Of a stretch of DNA of 64,000 bases, positions 58,165-64,000 are shown piece after piece. The DNA comes from Tethya wilhelma. Taxonomy: Eukaryota > Porifera > Demospongiae > Tethyida > Tethyidae. The stretch spans positions 2,347,862-2,411,861 of the forward strand of contig CAXIPT010000003.1 of NCBI GenBank assembly GCA_964030475.1, in the 5' to 3' direction. A program made the position numbers and the translations under genes. Within the stretch, counting starts at the first letter, position 1. Every line of letters begins with the position of its first letter. The notes under the pieces were generated by a model. It saw only the letters and a list, made by a program, of their open reading frames with translations. It was not told the origin of the DNA and did no database searches.

Positions 58165-60809
58165 CATAGGAGTAGGAAAGGGGGGGGGGCAGGGGGGCCA
58201 CTGGCCCCTCCAATAATTTGCCACCAAGACCTGGCCCCCCCTCAAACCAGTTTCTTGAACTATTCTAATTAGCAGCTAGTATTTTGAAATATGCTCTAAT
58301 TGTAAGTAAAAGTAATTTTGCACAGGGCCACATGGACATGGCACGTGTATGTGGTAAACTCTGACAGCTGTTGATGGCGAGTTCAAAGAGACCACGGTTG
58401 GCAATAGATTCTAATACTATTACAAATTATTTTTGCAAGCTAAACACAACAGGAGAACACTCTATAAAAGCCAGAACTAGTATTGCTACTGAATCTGCTC
58501 AATCTGAGGCCATTGATGAAGATTCAGGTAACAGTGAAAATGAAAATGATGAAATGGAAACTGAATCTCTTTTTGGGATAGATTCAGAGACATGTAGTTG
58601 TTTCTGTTGTGTCAATAATGAGATATACCAACCTACAGATGAAAAGGTTCTTAAAAGAACTGAACGGTCTTATGGTTCAGGTGAAAATAAGCGTAGAAGG
58701 CGCCTGTTGCCAGCCTGGTACAAGAGCCACCCATGGCTACATTTTTGCTGCACTAGTTTAAAAATATACTGTTATCATTGTAAAACTGCAAGTAAACTGA
58801 ACTTAAAAGTTCCTAAACCAGATGCAGCCTTCACAACTGAGGGATTTTGTAATTGGAAGAAAGCAATAGCTAAATTTAAGGAGCATGAGGCCTCACGTGC
58901 TCACCAAGCAGCCATTGCAGCTCAAATTTCTCTGAAAAACCCAATCAACATGCAATTACAGAAACAGTTAGCTACAACTCAGCTGAATCGAAGACAAAGC
59001 CTTTTAAAGCAGATTTCTGCATTGCGGTACCTTTTACGACAAGGCCTTGCAATTCGAAATGACCATGCTGGGGGTTCTAACTTAACTGTTCTCCTTCAAA
59101 CAGTGCTGGGTGAAGACAAATGGGTGCAGGACAGTAGGTACCAGTCACCTGAAATTGTCAATGAACTGATTGAAATCATGTCCCATGACGTGTTACGCTC
59201 AATTTTATCTACTATATTTGGCCAGCAATGGTTTGCATTGCTTGCAGATGAGACCCGAGATGTTTCAAACAGAGAGCAACTAGTCGTTTGTATACGCTGG
59301 GTGTCCGACTCATATGAAATTAATGAAGATTGTGTTGGTCTGATTCAATTAAGTGACACAACTGCAGAGACAATATACAAGTCACTGAAGAACTCTCTTA
59401 TTAGTCTAGGATTTCAGATAGAAAACTGTCGGGGACAGGCTTATGATGGAGCCAGCAATTTTCAAGGACATGTATCAGGAGTGGGGAAAAGAATCCAAGA
59501 GGAATATCCTACGGCCATTCCAATTCACTGTTTAGCACATTGTGTCAACTTGTGTTTACAAGAAGCAGCTCACAAAGTGTCTAGTATTAAAGAAGGGCTT
59601 AATTTTGCTATGGAGGCCATACAGTTAATTAAGTTATCTCCTAAAAGACAAGCTGTTTTTGAAAGCATTAAAGCACAGCAAGATTCACATAATACCTCAA
59701 GCTCCTCAATCCGTTCATTATGTCCAACCCGGTGGACAGTTCGCACTGGAGCAATGCAAGCAATCTTGAAAAATTACGAAACCTTGCAAGCAACAATGGA
59801 GGTTGCTTCTCACGGTAGAGATGATTGTTCTAGACGTGCAGCTGGAGTAATGGCTTTGATGGATAGGTTTTCAATTTATTTTGGTTTGAAATTGTCTGTT
59901 TTAATTTTTAGTATGACTGAGCAACTTTCAATAACTCTACAAGGTGTTAACACAACTGTTAATGACAGTTATTCAGCTGTAGAGCTATGTATTGGAGCTC
60001 TTGAAAGGATTCGTACCGATGATAAATTCAAACATTTTTTTCATGATGTTCAAGAAGAGGCAAAAACAAAGTGTGATCCTCCGACTTTACCAAGAAGGAG
60101 ACGACTACCTAGAAGAATTGATGATGGTGCACCCGAACATGTGTTTCCTACTGTGGAGGATCTTTACAGAAAGCAATATTTTGAGGCTATTGATTGTGTA
60201 AAAGGAGAGCTTGAAAGACGGTTTCACCAAAACAATTTTCTTTTTGTAAGAGAAATCGAGTCTGCCTTAATAACAAGTGCAAATGCAAAGCCATATTCTC
60301 TTTCTGAACAAATGAATGAAATGTACAGCAAAGACATAGATATGCAAAAGCTTTCCATGCAACTTCAATTACTTCCAGATGCAATTAAGGCTTCCACAAG
60401 TAAAATTAAAGAGGTAACGAAAATCCAAACAATATGTGACGTTTTGAATGAGCAACCTGGAATTAAGAAGATGTTGACAGAAATAGACAAACTCTTGAGG
60501 ATTTATTGTACAATTCCAGTTACTACAGCTTCAGCTGAGAGAAGTTTTTCTGCACTAAAGAGAATCAAAACCTACCTGAGAAATTCAATGACACAACAGA
60601 GACTAAATCACTGTATGCTGCTCCATGTTCATCGTGTACAGACAGATGATTTGAATGTCAATAATATAGCTAAGGAATTTATAAGGAGAAATGAGAGAAG
60701 AATGTGTTTCTTTGGAGATTTATAATTATTATTTTTTATTTGTGCTAAAACTATTAATTTTGAAATTTGTTCTGGCCCCCCCAATGAAAAGTACCTTCCT
60801 ACTCCACTG
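58165..60809 (+). mobile_element. Complete hAT transposon
   Basis: About 2645 bp. The right end is CCTTCCTACTCCACTG; the left end CATAGGAGTAGGAAAGG is its slightly mutated complement (10 of 12 outer bases agree). Flanks show AAACAGCA at the right and AAACA at the left, consistent with an 8-bp hAT duplication whose left copy lost 3 bp. The uninterrupted relic at 45.48 kb shows AAACAGTA at the same place. Short subterminal G- and C-rich runs precede and follow the gene. Confidence 0.82.
58374..60725 (+). CDS. hAT transposase, ZMYM1-like, intact
   Basis: Start chosen at the ATG at 58374 (the frame is open three bases further up through TTG), giving 783 residues without stops. N-terminus: KRPRLAIDSNTITNYFCKL, basic with a motif near a PCNA-binding PIP box; then an acidic linker. 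A TTF-type zinc finger spans about residues 112-182 (CYHC near 133-136, two histidines near 171 and 177). The DUF4371/RNase H-like core follows with catalytic-type Asp in LADETRD (about 292) and AYDGASN (about 358) and CLAHCVN. The C-terminal hAT dimerisation domain is at about 690-745 (TTASAERSFSALKRIKTYLR). Length and order equal those of ZMYM1/THAP-like hAT proteins. It cuts and pastes its own element in the nucleus. Intactness suggests recent activity. Confidence 0.92.
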   Translation: MASSKRPRLAIDSNTITNYFCKLNTTGEHSIKARTSIATESAQSEAIDEDSGNSENENDEMETESLFGIDSETCSCFCCVNNEIYQPTDEKVLKRTERSYGSGENKRRRRLLPAWYKSHPWLHFCCTSLKIYCYHCKTASKLNLKVPKPDAAFTTEGFCNWKKAIAKFKEHEASRAHQAAIAAQISLKNPINMQLQKQLATTQLNRRQSLLKQISALRYLLRQGLAIRNDHAGGSNLTVLLQTVLGEDKWVQDSRYQSPEIVNELIEIMSHDVLRSILSTIFGQQWFALLADETRDVSNREQLVVCIRWVSDSYEINEDCVGLIQLSDTTAETIYKSLKNSLISLGFQIENCRGQAYDGASNFQGHVSGVGKRIQEEYPTAIPIHCLAHCVNLCLQEAAHKVSSIKEGLNFAMEAIQLIKLSPKRQAVFESIKAQQDSHNTSSSSIRSLCPTRWTVRTGAMQAILKNYETLQATMEVASHGRDDCSRRAAGVMALMDRFSIYFGLKLSVLIFSMTEQLSITLQGVNTTVNDSYSAVELCIGALERIRTDDKFKHFFHDVQEEAKTKCDPPTLPRRRRLPRRIDDGAPEHVFPTVEDLYRKQYFEAIDCVKGELERRFHQNNFLFVREIESALITSANAKPYSLSEQMNEMYSKDIDMQKLSMQLQLLPDAIKASTSKIKEVTKIQTICDVLNEQPGIKKMLTEIDKLLRIYCTIPVTTASAERSFSALKRIKTYLRNSMTQQRLNHCMLLHVHRVQTDDLNVNNIAKEFIRRNERRMCFFGDL

Positions 60810-60924
60810 AAACAGCAACGACAGTGGTGAAAAATGCCCAGAAATTTTGCTGGAAGACATGGATCTACTTCAGCTCAACAAATGTCTGGTAGCTGTCTGT
60901 GCTATGCAGAAGGTATAGAGCCTT

Positions 60925-61262
60925 TGACCTGGTCTCTCAGTCATTAGCCATATATGGGAAGAAGAACACTGAGATTTTCAAGACCTCTTACATACTCTTC
61001 TAGGCCAATAACTACTTCATCAAGATACTCCATGGACCACCATCAGGTACGGCTATAATGTAAAGATCTACAATTATTACTATACATACATTGCTGTATG
61101 CTATTGTCAGTAGCATATCTAGCATGGTGTCTGAGCATCAAGCTTCTTCTATCTAAGGTTGATCAGCAATTGCAAAATTTTACTAAAGTGTCTTCTGTAT
61201 CGAATTGTACAGCAATAGTCCTGATAGTAATCTACATGTATGTTTACAAAATTAATGTAATT
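60925..61262. other. No gene seen
   Basis: May be the last trace of the Crypton relic (LEPLTWSLSH-like words), otherwise unassigned. Confidence 0.35.
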
Positions 61263-61265
61263 ACC

Positions 61266-62590
61266 TACCCTCGTTCGTTTTCAGGTTCCTCCTTCACAAA
61301 TATTTTCTTCAAAAATAAGCAAGGAGAGAGCTATGGGTACAATAGTCATGTGAGTGATGTACAGATATAGCCTAGTTCCCAAGGCTTCCCCTGTACGTAT
61401 TTTTATTTTGCGCATTGCAAAGTTAAGCTGGGAAAGGCTTAGTAAAACTTCTCACGTGATGCTTTTGAAAAATGATAGAAAGGTAGACGAGTGTTAGGCA
61501 CTTAATTAGTGAGCATGGGTGGAAGGCTTAGTCCAACGTGCAGCATGTGCATGTGTGTGATCAGACTGCTAGAGTAATGAGCTAAGTTTTTTTTCTTGTG
61601 TTGGAGCAAACAAATGAATTCTGAAGGTACAGCCGATATCCGAAAAGTTAAGTGTTTGGCTATACTTACCAAAGAACAGTTATTCACGGTATATCGTTCA
61701 AAAAGCTCAACAGGTCAGTATGAGTAAGCAAACCTACCAGTCTAAGAGTTCTTGCTTCATTTTTGCATGCATGCTAATTGTCCTTTTTGTCAGTACTTTT
61801 GTTGGCTAATATTTGCCTATAGTAGCACAGTTATAAACTCAGAAGTCAATAAAAAGTTAGTTGTCGACAGTAAAAGTCCAGAAAACCTAGCTGCTTGTTT
61901 TTGCAGCAATGACATGCATTAGTGTCACCCAAGCATTTCGTGAACAAGATTTTTGACATAAATCACGTGAGAAGTTTTACCAGGCCTTCCCCTCTGGGTA
62001 TGAGGCTAACATACAGGGTAGACGTCTGGTAGGCGTGCATGAGTCTACTCAATATTACGCACTTTATCTAGAATGCATCACGCACACGCTCTATAGTCAG
62101 TGAATGAGCAAAATTGTGTTGCCTATCTATAAGCTCTAATAGAGCTAGACGTGGAAGATGATGAACTTTAACAAGAAAAGAGCAGCCAGTAGCTAGTCTC
62201 TGTATATTGTCTAAGAGGCAACTGATCAATAGAAGTCTCTCAGAATCAGCTTTTTCAGTTCTGCGTGAAGTCTTAATCTTTCAGTCTGACCAAACCAATT
62301 AACGGCACAAAACAAAGTGACGATCACAAATGCTGTATACGAAGTGCATCTTATCTCTCTGCTTACAATAAACGACTTTGAAGAATTAAGTGAATGATGG
62401 TTGTTTTTTTCAAGTGTTCTTGTGTTCTGGCCTGTTCGCGGTCGTTCCCAAGAACCTTTTTAACATAACTAACCTGAATTACATAAATCAGTGCATCACT
62501 CACAGGACTACTGCATGCATGGTACCAGGCTCAACCCATTCTTATTTTTGAAAAAAATATTCGCGAAGGAGGAGCCCGGAAATGAGACTA
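61266..62590. mobile_element. Mutator-like MITE, copy with nested insertion
   Basis: Left end TACCCTCGTTCGTTTTCAGG and right end CGAAGGAGGAGCCCGGAAAT...GACTA match the 27290-27927 element. The copy is split at its TACAG by another element (61368-62008). No clear target duplication flanks the outer element. Confidence 0.72.
61368..62008. mobile_element. Nested TIR element, ~641 bp
   Basis: Ends TAGCCTAGTTCCCAAGGCTTCCCC at the left and GGCCTTCCCCTCTGGGTATGAGGCTA at the right, with shared subterminal AAAACTTCTCACGTGA in inverted order. It interrupts the host element where copy 27290 reads GTACAGGGTAGACG straight through; TACAG is repeated at both sides. Confidence 0.72.
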
Positions 62591-62599
62591 GTACACCTA

Positions 62600-63430
62600 A
62601 AACTTGGAGATTAATATTGAATGATGACCACTCCATGGTACCATATGTATCCTGGTAGCTGTACATGTATATGGTACATTGTCATAGCTGGTTAGCTTTA
62701 TTGGTCTGTCTTTCATCTATTAAGACTGAACTAGGTTATAATAGAATAATAATTATTTATAGAATCAGCTATATATACCAGACAAGTCGTTAGGTTATTT
62801 TGTTATCGAAACTTGAGAGTTTATCAGCCACCTTCATGAAGGTTGTTGAAATGTGTGTGACACTTCTGTGCATTGTGTACTCTGTAGTATAGACCATGCG
62901 TGTATCTACATATATATAGGCTATATATGAGAATGATTATCTTTTATCAGTGATTATTAGCAAGAGTTTATGTTATCATTTCAGAGTTTGTCAGCAAGAG
63001 TTGTTATCGCATTTCAGAGTTTATCAGGCACCTTCATGAAGGTTGTTGAAATGTGTGTGACACTTCTGTGCGCTATGTGTACTCTGTAGTATAGACCATG
63101 CATGTATCTACATATAATTATATAGGCTATGAGAATGATTATCTTTTATCAGTGATTATTAGCAAGAGTTTATGTTATCATTTCACTTTGCTGGTATATT
63201 AAGTTTTTTTACATAGCATGAGCCTGTTTGTGTACAAAAAATCTATAAGAATGCATACACATGTGTACTTTATTAGTTTATCATTAAAAAATAATAATTA
63301 TTATAGTTATTCAATAACTATATTACAGTTTAATCAAGAGTTTATAGGAGGAGGAGAAAGGGTATCAAACTACGATATATTACTCTACAGAAACACTGTT
63401 AGGAAAGTTTTATGACTTGTATGTGATAAT
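62600..63430 (+). repeat. Duplicated segment H, copy 2
   Basis: Matches 11380-11990. It carries an extra ~190-bp tandem duplication (about 62815-63000 and 63005-63185, each with CACCTTCATGAAGGTTGTTG and TGTACTCTGTAGTATAGACC). It ends with the same short frame (FNQEFIGGGERVSNYDILLY, then RNTVRKVL and stop) after an acceptor-like TTACAG. Confidence 0.72.
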
Positions 63431-63976
63431 TTTCTTTTGTATCTATCTGGATTCTACGTGGTGTACTTATATTATGTCATTTGTGATCTTGTACAGCTAG
63501 TGTAGTGCTCACAGGTTGATTTCACTGTATGAAGTGAACATGCTGGTTTATTAATAATTCTTCATTATTATTCTTGAGAGCTGAGCTCTAAACGGTTGAA
63601 CAAGCACATTGCTGTGACTTAATTAATTTTGAACTTATACTTTATCCTGGTTTTGAAGCATGTAGTATAGCCTTAGTTCTGGTAGTACTGGGATGTTGGT
63701 GAATACTTCAAGGCCATGCACCGACGAGATCTTCGTAGCCATCCTGCAGCAGGATTTAAAACATCAGCAAAAAAAGTTGTTCAAAATAATGGAAGGTATA
63801 CCTTGATCTTGCCAGCAATAGTCAATTCAAAATCATCAAATCATTCTAATCTCACTTATTGTTAGAGACCTTATATTTTGCTGATACACTAGCTAATTTA
63901 AAAATGTGATTCATGTGAGATTTTCACTTTTGCTCACATGCAATTGGCCCAAAGTCATGTAACTTTCCTAACAGTG
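63393..63976. repeat. 19-bp inverted repeats at the window end
   Basis: AAACACTGTTAGGAAAGTT at about 63393 is exactly complemented by AACTTTCCTAACAGTGTTT at about 63960. Between them a plus frame (YWDVGEYFKAMHRRDLRSHP, about 63690-63790) follows an acceptor-like CTGGTAG, but nothing supports it as a gene. The second arm lies at the window edge. Confidence 0.45.
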
Positions 63977-64000
63977 TTTACTTTAGCAATGGATATATAC

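Larger units (their letters stand above)
57950..60920 (+). pseudogene. Second Crypton/KIAA1958-like relic, split by hAT
   Basis: Left part (57950-58164) reads NFAMLNEQELEALS and SFAPNPPKAIQN with stops. Right part (60810-60920) resumes as SGEKCPEILLEDMDLLQLNK. Together they match the N-terminal region of the relic at 45.36 kb (SHDYTTETVTT, SGEKCPE). The hAT element lies exactly between. Confidence 0.75.

Overview
The window is animal nuclear DNA: AT-rich, with short introns bounded by GT...AG, many microsatellites and very dense short transposon relics. The gene content points to a demosponge. It includes a Death-domain/ankyrin gene of the large sponge type, a secreted beta-helix plus multi-pass membrane family, a galaxin-like cysteine-rich secreted protein, a Sema-PSI protein, and ZMYM1-like hAT and KIAA1958-like Crypton transposons. 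That assignment is inference from gene families; I cannot name the species. No tRNA, rRNA, operon or CRISPR array was recognised.

Layout. 0.5-2.9 kb: the 3' part of a multi-pass membrane protein gene (minus). 3.2-5.4 kb: a composite repeat with tandem ~355-383 bp units. 5.6-6.0 kb: possible regulatory DNA with four nuclear-receptor half-sites on a 7-bp period. 6.0-8.1 kb: nested repeats. 8.6-9.3 kb: Death-domain exons. 9.3-13.1 kb: MITEs, a duplicated segment and a LINE scar. 13.1-16.2 kb: a frameshifted ankyrin-repeat gene that runs into a 100-N gap flanked by Nextera adapter sequence. 16.4-17.8 kb: Ty3/gypsy remains. 20.2-21.7 kb: two more fragments of the membrane-protein family. 22-29 kb: MITEs, foldbacks and a Mutator-like element with a 9-bp target duplication. 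29.1-30.2 kb: an unidentified minus-strand gene with a coiled-coil exon. 32-38 kb: repeats around a compact two-exon galaxin-like gene. 38.9-42.5 kb: a Tc1/IS630-type relic and a 252-residue ORF preceded by one unit of the 355-bp repeat. 45.3-46.3 kb: a Crypton (DUF3504) relic. 47.1-52.7 kb: a complete four-exon Sema-PSI-cysteine-rich gene. 53.7-57.9 kb: MITEs and sparse DNA. 58.0-60.9 kb: an intact hAT transposon inside a second Crypton relic. 61.3-63.4 kb: nested Mutator-like copies and a duplicated segment.

The best supported host genes are the Sema-PSI gene (signal peptide, four in-phase exons, poly(A) signal) and the galaxin-like gene (signal peptide, two exons). The Death and ankyrin parts may once have been one innate-immunity-type gene, now split by insertions and frameshifts. 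Most of the remaining sequence is transposon-derived. Several nested or duplicated copies act as natural empty sites and allow exact element ends and target duplications to be read. The assembly has defects (an adapter-flanked gap, a gap in a TG array, single Ns), so some frameshifts may be sequencing errors.
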